From Peptococcaceae bacterium CEB3 (lineage in GTDB: Bacteria; Bacillota; Desulfitobacteriia; Desulfitobacteriales; Desulfitobacteriaceae), in assembly GCA_001029295.1 (NCBI GenBank), contig LDXJ01000042.1:81-59924 (forward strand): a DNA stretch of 59,844 nt, given 5' to 3'. A model generated the notes under the pieces. It was not told the DNA's origin. It searched no databases and saw only the letters and a program-made list of their open reading frames with translations. The position numbers were made by a program, and so were the translations under genes. Positions within the stretch are counted from its first letter, which is position 1. Each line of letters begins with the position of its first letter. Positions 7,769 through 16,564 of this stretch are shown one piece after another.

Positions 7769-9274
7769 TTACTTGACAAACACTTTCTGCGATCCGATTT
7801 CCGTATCCCCATCCCCAAACCAGCGGGCCGTAACCGTTTTCTTCCGGGTATAGAACTCTACCCCATCCTTGCCGTTGACATGGAGGTCCCCGAAGAAAGA
7901 ACGCTTGGAGCCTGAGAACGGGAAAAAGCCCATGGGGGCAGGAACTCCCACATTAACCCCGATCATCCCGGCTTCGACCCTGAGAACAAACTCCCGGGCG
8001 TAATGACCGCTCTGGGTGTAGATCGTCGCCCCGTTGCCAAAGCGGGACTTCCGGATAGTGTCCAGCCCTTCCTCAAAATCCTTGATCCGCATGACACTGA
8101 GGACCGGAGCGAAAATTTCCTCGCGCACGATTTCCATATCCGGATGGCAATCATCGAAAATCGTCGGACCCAAGAAATATCCTTGTTCGAGGGCTTCGGC
8201 ATCCTCACGCCCGTCCCGGACCAGAGCAGCCCCGGCCGCCAATCCTTTCTCAATCCAACCATGCACCTTAGCAAGGTGCTTCGCTCGGATCAGCGGTCCC
8301 AAATCGACCCCTTTTTCCAGACCATTGCCCATCTTCAAAGCATCCGCTTCTTCCAGCAACAGACTCATGAACCGGTCGGCGACTTCAGCCGCCACGACTA
8401 CAGCACTGGCAGCCATGCAGCGTTCTCCGGCGGAGCCGAAAGCGGAACTGATGATCGTTTTGGCAGCCCGGCGCAAATCGGCATCAGCCAGGACGAGGTG
8501 ATGGTTTTTGGCTCCCGCCAAAGCTTGAACCCGTTTCCCGTTGGCCGCCGCCGTCCTGTAGATATACTCGGCCACCGGCTCCGAACCGACAAAAGAAATT
8601 GCCTTGACCTCCGGGTGTTCCAAAAGGCCATTGACCACCTCGTGCGCACCGTGGACGAGATTGATCACCCCAGCCGGCAACCCCGCCTCCCGCAATAAAT
8701 CCATAGCCCGCATGGAAGAAAGAGGCGCCCTTTCGGAAGGTTTCAAAACAAAAGTATTTCCCGCCGTGAGTGCAAGCGGATACATCCACATCGGCACCAT
8801 GAGCGGAAAATTGAAAGGGACAATTCCCCCCACGACTCCCAAAGGCAGGCGGATGGTCTCACTGTCGATTCCCCGGGCGATATTGGGCAAAGCATCCCCC
8901 ATCATCAAGGTGGGCATTCCGGCGGCAAATTCGACCATTTCTATGCCACGCAGGACTTCGGCACCGGCTTCGTTCATGTTCTTGCCATTCTCGGTGGTTA
9001 TGGAGCGGGCTAACTCATCCCGGTGCTCCCAGAGAAGATGTTGAAAGCGAAACATGACACGGGCCCGCTCCACAACCGGAGTGGCACTCCAGGCGGGAAA
9101 AGCCTCCGCAGCTGCCTGCACCGCGGCATCCACCTCCGCCCGACCTGAAAACGGGACCTCGGCCAACACCTCTTCTGTAGCCGGATTGTACACTTCCTCA
9201 TAGCGAGCCTGGGAAGGATCCACCCATTGACCCGCGATATAATTTTGCAATCTTTTGACTTTCTCTTCCCGCAA
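7769..9274 (-). CDS. mmsA: Methylmalonate-/malonate-semialdehyde dehydrogenase (CoA-acylating)
   Basis: This is an aldehyde dehydrogenase of the MmsA/IolA branch, 501 residues. It converts malonate semialdehyde to acetyl-CoA, or methylmalonate semialdehyde to propionyl-CoA, with NAD and CoA. The family-specific stretches IRLPLGVVGGIVPFNFP and ALAGAKNHHLV and the catalytic cysteine in SAGERCMA are present. The start is TTG at 9274, with AGGGGG 7 bases upstream. It is followed by the class III aminotransferase gene and preceded by a regulatory region that is partly duplicated in front of pucR at 24.1 kb. It probably works on products of beta-alanine or 3-aminoisobutyrate breakdown; a role in inositol use is less likely because no iol genes are present. 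Confidence 0.92.
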   Translation of the reverse strand: MREEKVKRLQNYIAGQWVDPSQARYEEVYNPATEEVLAEVPFSGRAEVDAAVQAAAEAFPAWSATPVVERARVMFRFQHLLWEHRDELARSITTENGKNMNEAGAEVLRGIEMVEFAAGMPTLMMGDALPNIARGIDSETIRLPLGVVGGIVPFNFPLMVPMWMYPLALTAGNTFVLKPSERAPLSSMRAMDLLREAGLPAGVINLVHGAHEVVNGLLEHPEVKAISFVGSEPVAEYIYRTAAANGKRVQALAGAKNHHLVLADADLRRAAKTIISSAFGSAGERCMAASAVVVAAEVADRFMSLLLEEADALKMGNGLEKGVDLGPLIRAKHLAKVHGWIEKGLAAGAALVRDGREDAEALEQGYFLGPTIFDDCHPDMEIVREEIFAPVLSVMRIKDFEEGLDTIRKSRFGNGATIYTQSGHYAREFVLRVEAGMIGVNVGVPAPMGFFPFSGSKRSFFGDLHVNGKDGVEFYTRKKTVTARWFGDGDTEIGSQKVFVK

Positions 9275-9434
9275 GGTGACGCCCCCTTTATTTTCCTATC
9301 AGAAAGTATAAGTCTCCCGCAGGATAAGAAAACTAGCGTCAGCCGCCTTCGCCAAAAGGCTCGGCGCCAGCCGAGTTTTCTTACTTGCGCAAATTCTGTT
9401 AGCTTTATCTTAACAGAATTTGAGAATTTCTCAG
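9266..9434. promoter_or_regulatory. mmsA upstream region, copy 1 of a region shared with pucR
   Basis: This stretch contains the mmsA ribosome site and start, an inserted palindromic element (9295-9384), an inverted repeat AATTCTGTTA-N9-TAACAGAATT (9392-9420) and a perfect 13-base palindrome TGAGAATTTCTCA (9421-9433). The flanking parts reappear at 24060-24138 in front of pucR. The palindromes are good operator candidates. The promoter itself was not fixed. The rest of the gap to psuG (9435-9622) shows nothing clear. Confidence 0.6.
9295..9384 (+). repeat. Palindromic interspersed repeat, copy 1 (about 90 bp)
   Basis: The element opens with CCTATCAGA, carries CCCGCAGG and TAAGAAAACT, and closes with CCAGCCGAGTTTTCTTAC. 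The TAAGAAAACT near one side is the reverse complement of AGTTTTCTTA near the other, so it folds into a stem with an inner GCC-AAAA-GGC hairpin. A related element in inverted orientation lies at 49217-49318. The second copy of the surrounding region at 24.06 kb lacks this segment, as expected if it moved in. Confidence 0.65.
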
Positions 9435-9622
9435 GGGGCAAAGTGTCAGCTGTTACCCCAGGTATTTTAGACAGTGCGTAAACTACCCCCACCGCGCCGG
9501 GATTTACTTTGCCGGCCTTCCGCCAAGCTCATTCGCTAAAGCCGAGTGGCGTGCATGGAGGTCTAGGTTCTCCCTTGCACCTTTGACCGGTTCTGCCTCT
9601 CCTTCTCCCGCAGGCGGTCTTG

Positions 9623-10540
9623 TTAAGATTTCTTTGCCAATTCAACCGCCAAATTGGCCCCTAGCGCGGCATTGCTGTAGATGAGCTGCACATTAGAACG
9701 GAGGCTGTCACCCCCGGTTATATCCTTGATCTTAGCCAGCAGATATGGTGTCGTATCTTTGCCGCAGACGTTTTCCTTGCTCGCGTCTGCCAAAGCTGCT
9801 TCGATTGCTTGGTTTATGACAGCCCCGTCCATCTGGAACTCTTCCGGAATGGGGTTTGCGATCACCAACCCGCCGTCCAGACCGAGTTCCCATTTCGTTT
9901 TCACGGCAGCGGCCAGTTCCTGCGGCGTGTCGACCCTGTAATCCACATTTAAACCGCTCTCGCGCGTGTAAAAAGCCGGAAGCTCATCAGTCCGGTAACC
10001 AACAACCGGAACTCCGCGCGTTTCGAGATATTCCAGCGTCAAGGGCAAGTCAAGGATAGACTTGACTCCCGCACAGACGACGGCAACATTGGTGCGGGCC
10101 AGCTCTTCCAGATCGGCGGAGATATCAAAAGTCTGCTGCGCCCCTCTGTGCACCCCTCCTATGCCGCCGGTAACAAACACCCTGATTCCGGAGAGCGCCG
10201 CTATGATCATCGTAGCAGCTACGGTTGTCGCGCCATCTGCTCCTCTGGCAATGACAAAGGGGATGTCTCTTCTGCTCGTTTTGATGACATTGCCATTCCT
10301 GCCAAGATACTCAAGCTCGTCATCATTCAAGCCTGTTTTTATCTTTCCACCTATGATGGCAATGGTAGCCGGTTCCGCTCCCTGTTCTCTGATGATTCGT
10401 TCCACGTTGCGGGCAGTCTCCACATTTTGCGGATAGGGCATGCCATGTGAAATGATGGTCGATTCCAAGGCAACCACTGGTTTGCCTTCGGCTAAAGCAT
10501 TCTGAACGCTCTCTTTGATTTCAAGAAAGTCTTTTAACAT
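9623..10540 (-). CDS. psuG: Pseudouridine-5'-phosphate glycosidase
   Basis: This enzyme cleaves the C-C glycosidic bond of pseudouridine 5'-phosphate, giving uracil and ribose 5-phosphate. The 305-residue length is normal. Conserved family segments are all intact: VALESTIISHGMPYPQN, the metal and phosphate region TGGIGGVHRGAQQTFDISADL, VVCAGVKSILDLPLTLEYLE, and GLVIANPIPEE. It is the last gene of the nucleoside operon and its start overlaps the end of psuK by 20 bases, with GGAGAG 8 bases before the ATG. Its product uracil could feed pyrimidine salvage or catabolism. Confidence 0.95.
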   Translation of the reverse strand: MLKDFLEIKESVQNALAEGKPVVALESTIISHGMPYPQNVETARNVERIIREQGAEPATIAIIGGKIKTGLNDDELEYLGRNGNVIKTSRRDIPFVIARGADGATTVAATMIIAALSGIRVFVTGGIGGVHRGAQQTFDISADLEELARTNVAVVCAGVKSILDLPLTLEYLETRGVPVVGYRTDELPAFYTRESGLNVDYRVDTPQELAAAVKTKWELGLDGGLVIANPIPEEFQMDGAVINQAIEAALADASKENVCGKDTTPYLLAKIKDITGGDSLRSNVQLIYSNAALGANLAVELAKKS

Positions 10541-11627
10541 AATTCATTCTCTCCATTACTTTATTTATGTTCTCCACTGAGATGTTCGGGTTGACCGTAT
10601 TGGCATGCGACAACGCCATGGCTGAGGCAGCCGTGGCGAATTTCACCGTGAGTTCTGCCGAAAACTCCTCAAGCCTGCTATAAACAAGCCCTGCCATAAA
10701 TGCGTCTCCCGCCCCCGTCGCATTTACGACATCTAACTTATCCGCTTCAAGGACAAATTCACTGTTTCCGTCGTTGTAGTAATTTCCGCCATTGCCAAGA
10801 GAAATGACGACATGTTTGACCCCCTTTTCAAGGAAATGTGATCCGCATCTTCTTAAGTCATCAGAATTCCCGATGGCTATGCCTGCCAGTTTTTCGGCTT
10901 CGAGCTTATTTGGCTTGATGAAATAAAGCTTATCCAAAATGTTTTTTGCTTTTATCGCTTTGGCCGTGGAAACCGTATCAAAAAAAAACTCCTTGCCCGG
11001 GAAACTCGCCGTCAGATATTCAATGCTCTCCTCCGGTAAGTTTGCATCGATGACACAGAGCCTGGCATTCTTGACGATCTGCCTCCTTCTCTCGATGAAG
11101 TCTATGTCGAGCTTTTTCAGGACGTCCATTTGAGATATGGCCGCCTTCATATCTCCGTCCGCATCAAGAATCGGCAAATACGTAGAAGTCGGGAATTCAT
11201 CGGATACCATAGAATATTGGCAGTCAATCTCACTGATCTTGAGCTGGTTCAAGATGCTTTGACCATAGTCATCGTTTCCCACCGCTGTTATGAGCTTGGT
11301 CGGAATGCTCATCCTGCTCGTGTTTTCGGCGATGTTTCTGCCTACGCCCCCGAAAGATATTTTGATCTGCCCCGGGTTGGAGTCAGCCAGCACCAACCTC
11401 TCGTTGGGGAAGCCCTGAATGTCGACATTTGAACCCCCGATCACACATATGTAAGGTGTCTCATCCAAAATATAGCGTTTTCCCTTTATCAATCCTTTCT
11501 TCATCAGGTTGGCAATATGAACGGCTACAGACGAACGCGCGATTTCCAACTTCTCGGCCAGCTCGTTCTGGGTGATCATCGGGTTCTTTCTGATTAGATC
11601 AATGATTTCGTTTTCTCTGTTTGTCAT
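10521..11627 (-). CDS. psuK: Pseudouridine kinase with N-terminal winged helix (PsuK/YeiC type)
   Basis: Residues 1-55 form a MarR/Lrp-like helix-turn-helix (ITQNELAEKLEIARSSVAVHIANLMKKG). Residues 60-368 are a PfkB/ribokinase-family sugar kinase, with GGSNVDIQG near its start, a second signature ATGAGDAFMAGL, and the catalytic Asp in GAGD. It phosphorylates pseudouridine for PsuG. The fused DNA-binding domain is common in the YeiC-like branch and may let the kinase sense its substrate and act on its own operon. The ATG has AGGAG 8 bases upstream. It follows the URO-D-like gene by 41 bases. Confidence 0.92.
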   Translation of the reverse strand: MTNRENEIIDLIRKNPMITQNELAEKLEIARSSVAVHIANLMKKGLIKGKRYILDETPYICVIGGSNVDIQGFPNERLVLADSNPGQIKISFGGVGRNIAENTSRMSIPTKLITAVGNDDYGQSILNQLKISEIDCQYSMVSDEFPTSTYLPILDADGDMKAAISQMDVLKKLDIDFIERRRQIVKNARLCVIDANLPEESIEYLTASFPGKEFFFDTVSTAKAIKAKNILDKLYFIKPNKLEAEKLAGIAIGNSDDLRRCGSHFLEKGVKHVVISLGNGGNYYNDGNSEFVLEADKLDVVNATGAGDAFMAGLVYSRLEEFSAELTVKFATAASAMALSHANTVNPNISVENINKVMERMNYVKRLS

Positions 11628-11668
11628 ACCGTAAGCTCCTAAAACTAGTGAACACCTGTACTTCCAAT

Positions 11669-12733
11669 CTAAGTCCGGAAGTTTCGGGCAAAATCATATA
11701 GGGCCAAGATTTGTTCCACGGGCGTGTCGGCCTGAATATAGTGAGCGGACGCCAAAATATAACCTCCGTTGTCACCCAAAATCCGAATCCGTCGTTCCGC
11801 CTCCTTCAGCAATTCTTCGCGTGTACCGTGCGGCAAAAGGTGCTGGATATCTATACCCCCGTGAAAGCTTATTCGCCTTCCAAATTTCTCTTTAATGAGT
11901 TCAATGTCCCCCATGTCTTTAGCCAGTGGCTGCAAAGGATTAAGGACATCTATGGAAAGTTCCATTAACCGCTCAATCATAGGGAACACCGCCCCACAAG
12001 AATGGTACATAATCGTTTTACCATGGTTTTTGATCACTTTGTTCAATTTGACATGATACGGTTTTATAAACTCTTCCCACATAGATGGCGAAATTAACAG
12101 GTTCGATTGACCGGCTATGTCATCGTAAGTATAAACCATATCAATTTTCTCCCCGGTCAATTGTAAAACCTCATCTATGTAGGCACAATAGAAGTCTGTT
12201 ATCCTGCCCATGATGCCATGGACTATCTCGGGAGACATAATCAAGTCCATCAGAAACCGTTCGTAACCACGTAAAGCCCAAGCCAGTTCAAACAGCCCAC
12301 CGGTCTCAATCTTGATGTAATAACGTGTATGAAGATCGCCGATCTTTTCTGATAAATGCTCAATATCCCACCACTCAACTTGCGGCCAGTTAAAGTTAAT
12401 CAAATCCGCCTCTGATTGTGCCTTGCTCAGCGGAAAACTTGCATATTCCTCGTAGGCGCCAAACTGATTGTGAACGATTTTTCGGTGAGTTCCTTTAGGT
12501 TCGAGAAACGAACCATCCGCAAAGACCGGCATAACCGGTCCTATGTAATCCGGTGCTACTTCCCGTACATCTACACCTAATCTCTGTAATATCACTTCTT
12601 TATCCGAGACACGCATACTTTCTGTAATTTTTCCCCATGTCTCTGGTACAGCCCAAAAGTCCAGTGGCACCCTATCAGGTTGTTGATGTCGTAAAGACAG
12701 TAAAACACGTTCACGTGGTAACAAATCGTTCAT
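11669..12733 (-). CDS. Uroporphyrinogen decarboxylase/cobalamin-methyltransferase superfamily protein
   Basis: The product is a 354-residue TIM-barrel protein of the URO-D superfamily, which also holds the corrinoid methyltransferases MtaA and MtbA. Seen are PRERVLLSLRHQQPDRVPLDFW at the start, the zinc-ligand-type motif MYHSCGAV and the late GGIDIQHLLPHGT. It lacks the N-terminal arginine cluster of true HemE, so haem synthesis is unlikely. The start at 12733 has AGGGGGAATTCCT before the ATG. It lies between the nucleoside permease gene and psuK in the same operon. No corrinoid protein is nearby. A role on a modified nucleoside is possible but unproven. Confidence 0.85.
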   Translation of the reverse strand: MNDLLPRERVLLSLRHQQPDRVPLDFWAVPETWGKITESMRVSDKEVILQRLGVDVREVAPDYIGPVMPVFADGSFLEPKGTHRKIVHNQFGAYEEYASFPLSKAQSEADLINFNWPQVEWWDIEHLSEKIGDLHTRYYIKIETGGLFELAWALRGYERFLMDLIMSPEIVHGIMGRITDFYCAYIDEVLQLTGEKIDMVYTYDDIAGQSNLLISPSMWEEFIKPYHVKLNKVIKNHGKTIMYHSCGAVFPMIERLMELSIDVLNPLQPLAKDMGDIELIKEKFGRRISFHGGIDIQHLLPHGTREELLKEAERRIRILGDNGGYILASAHYIQADTPVEQILALYDFARNFRT

Positions 12734-12787
12734 AGGAATTCCCCCTTGTTGATAAACTTCCACAATATTTAAGGATTATTCCGTTTC

Positions 12788-13720
12788 CTAATGACCCTTT
12801 ACATAAGGTATGCCGTCTGCCTTAGGCGCGCTCGAATGCCTGACAAACAAGACCAGACTGATTAATGTCAATACATAAGGCAGCATTGAAAGGAGCGACG
12901 ACGGGATCTGAATTTTCGAATTGCTCCCCCCGAGAAGTACGACCAGAGCCTGAGCAAACCCGAAGAGGAGGCAGGCAGCCATTGTGCCGTGAGGCTTCCA
13001 TTTACCAAAAATGACCGCAGCAAGCGCAATAAAGCCCTGACCCGAAATTGTTGACTGGGTAAAATAGTTCATCACTGCCAAAGTCATAGTTGCACCGCCA
13101 AATCCGGAGAGCACGCCGGAAACAAAAACTGCCAGATACTTGATCCTGTAGACGTTAATGCCAAGCGTATCGGCAGCGGCAGGATTCTCCCCGACCGAGC
13201 GAATTCTCAAACCCCAGCTCGTCTTATACAGGACAAACCACAGGACGAAAGCGCAAATAAACACAATGGGCACAGTCATCTCGATATTCGCAGCCTTTAT
13301 CAGCACGTTAGATGACTTGGCTGCATAACTGCCAAATATCGTAGGGATTGGATGCTCAACAGGTTTGGTCATGGCGCTTCCGGCGAACAACTTCCGTGAG
13401 AGAAAAAGTGCCAAGCCCGGCCCGATAAAGTTAAGCGCGACACCTGATATTGTTTGATCCGCTCGAAAAGAGATACTGGCAACGGCATGCGCCAGGGCCA
13501 GCAACCCGCCCGAAAGTCCTCCCGCCAGAAAACCTAACCACGGATTGCCTGAGAAATAACCTACGGCGGCCCCGAAAAATGCTCCTATGGTCATCATACC
13601 TTCGATACCAATGTTCACTACGCCGGCGTTTTCCGATATGACTCCGCCCAAACCGGCAAACATGAGGGGAGCAGAATACATCAGGGTGATGCTTACTGCG
13701 AGTAGTATGCTAACCAGCAA
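12788..13720 (-). CDS. nupQ: Nucleoside ABC transporter permease (NupQ/YufQ type)
   Basis: This is a branched-chain/BMP-type permease of 310 residues with about 8-9 membrane segments. The family features ENAGVVNIGIEGMMTIGAF, the coupling region GLRIRSVGENPAAADTLGI and GQGFIALAAVIFGKW are visible. It pairs with NupP to form the membrane channel of a nucleoside importer. The start is TTG at 13720 with GGAGGG 7 bases upstream, and it overlaps the end of nupP by 11 bases, which implies coupled translation. Confidence 0.9.
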   Translation of the reverse strand: MLVSILLAVSITLMYSAPLMFAGLGGVISENAGVVNIGIEGMMTIGAFFGAAVGYFSGNPWLGFLAGGLSGGLLALAHAVASISFRADQTISGVALNFIGPGLALFLSRKLFAGSAMTKPVEHPIPTIFGSYAAKSSNVLIKAANIEMTVPIVFICAFVLWFVLYKTSWGLRIRSVGENPAAADTLGINVYRIKYLAVFVSGVLSGFGGATMTLAVMNYFTQSTISGQGFIALAAVIFGKWKPHGTMAACLLFGFAQALVVLLGGSNSKIQIPSSLLSMLPYVLTLISLVLFVRHSSAPKADGIPYVKGH

Positions 13721-14840
13721 TCTTAACCCTCCTCCTCTTGATCCTTTCAGATATCATGGTGAACATGGAGGCTACCGCAACGAAGAAGACGATGACTCCA
13801 ATCATAATATTGACAACTTCTGAAGGCGCACCGAGGTTCATCTGGATAGTGCTGCCGCCAAACTGGAGTGCGGACAGCAACAGAGCCGTAAAGATACATC
13901 CGATGGGTGAACTGTTAGCCATCAAGGCCACAGTTATCCCGTTGAAGCCGTATCCCGGCTGGTTCGCCAGGGTCACCAAAGCGTGCGGAAGTGTACCAGT
14001 CATTTGCAGAGCACCAGCTAGGCCGGAGAGCCCTCCGGCTATAAACATTGTCATGACGATGCTTTTCTTAACCCGGATTCCGGCCGCCTCTGCCGCATCT
14101 TTGTTCAAGCCCACCGCTCGGATCTGATAGCCGAAGGTTGTCCTATACAGTAAAAACGAAACGGCAATAGCAACGACAATAGCAATGATGATTCCGTAAT
14201 TGATATCCGTGCCCAGAAGAATGGTCGACAGTGCCGGATGGGTGGACAGATAGGCCTGCCCGTGAGGCGACGTTTTCCAGCCGTTGAGCACGTTTGTCCA
14301 AGCGCTCTGTTTGATGGGAAAGGAATACTCCGTATTCTTCACCCCAATACCCGGCAGGGACACTAGATAGTTATTTAGGTACAGCGCTATCCAGTTCAAC
14401 ATGATGGTGGTGATGACTTCATGAATACCGAACTTGGCCTTGAGAAAGCCGGCCAAAGCGCCGTACAGTCCCGCGGCGACAAAAGCGACCAATACAATGA
14501 CAATCACATTGATGACCGGTGGCAGATTGAGCACCCCGCCGACCATAACCGCCGCAATGGCTCCTACGATATACTGCCCCTCGCCGCCGATATTAAAAAG
14601 TCCCGTCTTGAAAGCGAACGCGACACTGAGCCCAGTGAGGATATTGGGCATCGTCAGGATAAGAACCTGAATCATGTTCTGCGGACTCGAGAAAATGCTT
14701 GTAAACATCATGGAATAAGATGTCCCCGGATCGTAGCCGGCCACAGCCAAAGCAAGAGCCCCCGCTATAAAGCCGAGAACAATAGCAAGGATGATTTTCG
14801 TGGCCGTCTTATTCAGCAACTCGGCGATTTTAGATCCCAT
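13710..14840 (-). CDS. nupP: Nucleoside ABC transporter permease (NupP/YufP type)
   Basis: This is the longer of the two BMP-type permeases, 376 residues, with a large extracytoplasmic loop around residues 150-195, as in YufP. The helix-coupling motif GYQIRAVGLNKDAAEAAGI and the segment GLFNIGGEGQYIVGAI are typical. It begins with ATG after a GGAGGA site, inside the last codons of the ATPase gene (11-base overlap). It forms a heterodimeric channel with NupQ. Confidence 0.9.
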   Translation of the reverse strand: MGSKIAELLNKTATKIILAIVLGFIAGALALAVAGYDPGTSYSMMFTSIFSSPQNMIQVLILTMPNILTGLSVAFAFKTGLFNIGGEGQYIVGAIAAVMVGGVLNLPPVINVIVIVLVAFVAAGLYGALAGFLKAKFGIHEVITTIMLNWIALYLNNYLVSLPGIGVKNTEYSFPIKQSAWTNVLNGWKTSPHGQAYLSTHPALSTILLGTDINYGIIIAIVVAIAVSFLLYRTTFGYQIRAVGLNKDAAEAAGIRVKKSIVMTMFIAGGLSGLAGALQMTGTLPHALVTLANQPGYGFNGITVALMANSSPIGCIFTALLLSALQFGGSTIQMNLGAPSEVVNIMIGVIVFFVAVASMFTMISERIKRRRVKIAG

Positions 14841-16368
14841 TCTTTCTCTCTCCTCCCGCCATCAACAACCCGATCCCGTTTTCGTCAACCTCGCCCTGTT
14901 GAAACTCCGCAACGATCCGGCCATCGTAGAGAACGCAGATCCGGTCGGAAACATTCATGATTTCATCCAGCTCAAAAGAAATCAGCAGGATTGAATGCCC
15001 GCTGTCGCGGTGCTTAATCAGCGCACTGTGGATGAATTCAATGGCTCCTACGTCAAGCCCCCGGGTCGGCTGAAAGGCGAGCAGGAGTTCCGGGTTGTCG
15101 GAAAGCTCCCTCGCGATAATGACCTTCTGTTGATTACCGCCAGATAAGGCCCGGGCCAGTTCGGACGCACAGTTTTCCGGACGAATGTCATACCTGCTGA
15201 TGGAATCTTGGGCAAACTTATGGATGGCCTGTTCATGCAGGATGGCATGCCCGGCAAATCGAGGCCTATTGTAATTTTCAAGGATCAGGTTGTATTTCAC
15301 CGGAAAATCGAGAACGAGTCCCCGCTTGTGTCTATCTTCATGAATCGTGGTAATACCGTTTTTGATGACATTGTGCGGCGAGGTATTCTGCAAGTCGACG
15401 CCGTTGATGGAGATCCTCCCGGCTTTCACCTTCGTCAGGCAAGTTATCGCCTCAACAAGTTCTTTCTGACCGTTCCCGTCAATACCCGCAATGCCGACGA
15501 TCTCTCCCTTTCTCACGGATAAAGACAACTCTTTCACTCTTTCTATTTTTCGGCTGTCTTCGACTGTCAGATTATCTATGCGAAAGACAACATCTCCCGG
15601 GTTAGTTTTGGTCTTGGCCACAACTAAATTGACTTCCCTCCCGACCATCATGGAAGCCAATTGCTGTTCGGTGACATTCTTGACGTCAACCGTATCGATA
15701 TATTTGCCCCGGCGAATAATCGTGCAGTACTCTGAGGATTTCTTAATTTCTTTCAGCTTGTGGGTGATAATGATAATCGTTTTACCGCCCTCGGTAAGGT
15801 TACGCATGATATTTACGAGTTCGTTGATTTCCTGGGGAGTCAAAACTGCCGTAGGTTCATCTAAAATGAGAATTTCCACACCCCGATACAGCGCTTTTAA
15901 AATTTCGACTCTTTGCTGCATCCCGACAGAGATATCCTCTATTTTGGCATCGGGATCGACGGTAAGTCCGTAAGTTTTGGAGAGTTCCACGACTTGTTTC
16001 CGGGCCCTGCTTATGTCTAAGACGAAGCCGGCTTTGCTGACCTCTTTGCCCAACATAATATTTTGCACAACCGTAAAATTTTCAACCAGCTTGAAATGCT
16101 GATGAACCATACCGATTTTGTGCTCAATAGCTACGTTCGGGTTCTTCATTTCCACTTGCTCGCCGTTAATCAAGATCCTGCCGCTGTCCGCTTTGTAAAG
16201 CCCGTAAAGGACATTCATCAGCGTCGTCTTTCCCGCCCCGTTTTCGCCCAAGAGCGCATGAATGCTCCCTTTCTTGACCTTAAGGTTCACCGCGTTCAAC
16301 GCACAAAAGTCGTCAAAGTATTTGTAGATGGACTGCATTTCAACCGCGTATGCTTGTTGACTTTGCAA
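14830..16368 (-). CDS. nupO: Nucleoside ABC transporter double ATP-binding protein (NupO/YufO type)
   Basis: This 512-residue protein has two ABC domains in tandem, as in sugar and nucleoside importers of this class. The first has Walker A LLGENGAGKTT, signature ISVGMQQRVEI and Walker B ILILDEPTAVLTPQE. The second has the degenerate Walker A GIDGNGQKEL, signature LSGGNQQKVIIARELS and the Walker B region LLLAFQPTRGLDVGA. In the second site the usual DEP is replaced by FQP, a pattern typical of such transporters and probably a low-activity site. The start is TTG with AAGGAGG 7 bases upstream. Confidence 0.92.
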   Translation of the reverse strand: MQSQQAYAVEMQSIYKYFDDFCALNAVNLKVKKGSIHALLGENGAGKTTLMNVLYGLYKADSGRILINGEQVEMKNPNVAIEHKIGMVHQHFKLVENFTVVQNIMLGKEVSKAGFVLDISRARKQVVELSKTYGLTVDPDAKIEDISVGMQQRVEILKALYRGVEILILDEPTAVLTPQEINELVNIMRNLTEGGKTIIIITHKLKEIKKSSEYCTIIRRGKYIDTVDVKNVTEQQLASMMVGREVNLVVAKTKTNPGDVVFRIDNLTVEDSRKIERVKELSLSVRKGEIVGIAGIDGNGQKELVEAITCLTKVKAGRISINGVDLQNTSPHNVIKNGITTIHEDRHKRGLVLDFPVKYNLILENYNRPRFAGHAILHEQAIHKFAQDSISRYDIRPENCASELARALSGGNQQKVIIARELSDNPELLLAFQPTRGLDVGAIEFIHSALIKHRDSGHSILLISFELDEIMNVSDRICVLYDGRIVAEFQQGEVDENGIGLLMAGGERKNGI

Positions 16369-16420
16369 GATTTAACCTCCTTCCTTCTCCGGACATCTGA
16401 CCGCGGAACCGGGGTGAACA

Positions 16421-16455
16421 CCCTGTAAGGTAAGAAAAATTCTTACCTTACAGGG
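16421..16455. promoter_or_regulatory. Perfect hairpin between the binding-protein and ATPase genes
   Basis: The sequence has perfect 16-base arms (CCTGTAAGGTAAGAA with one more base on each side) around a 3-base loop. It lies 110 bases after the BMP lipoprotein stop and about 50 bases before the ATPase start. There is no T-run on the minus strand, so it is more likely an mRNA-stabilising or processing hairpin that keeps the binding-protein message more abundant than the rest. The flank TTCTTACC-T-CAGGGAAACTT resembles one end of the palindromic repeat at 49.3 kb. Confidence 0.6.
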
Positions 16456-16564
16456 AAACTTGAGCAGGAAATCCTTAACAAGTGTTACGCGGAAAACCTC
16501 AGTACCCGAAAAACCTCTGCACTCGAAAAGTTCACCTCGTCTTGTCCCACATTACGAACCCGAG

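Noticed and set aside
9010-9492. 160-codon minus-strand frame spanning the mmsA start
   Set aside because: It is mostly out of frame with mmsA; its similarity to a frame at 24056-24238 comes from the duplicated non-coding region, not from a protein.
11669-12733. Annotation as HemE (haem biosynthesis)
   Set aside because: The N-terminal arginine-rich substrate motif of HemE is absent, no haem genes are near, and the HxCG motif fits the methyltransferase side of the superfamily.
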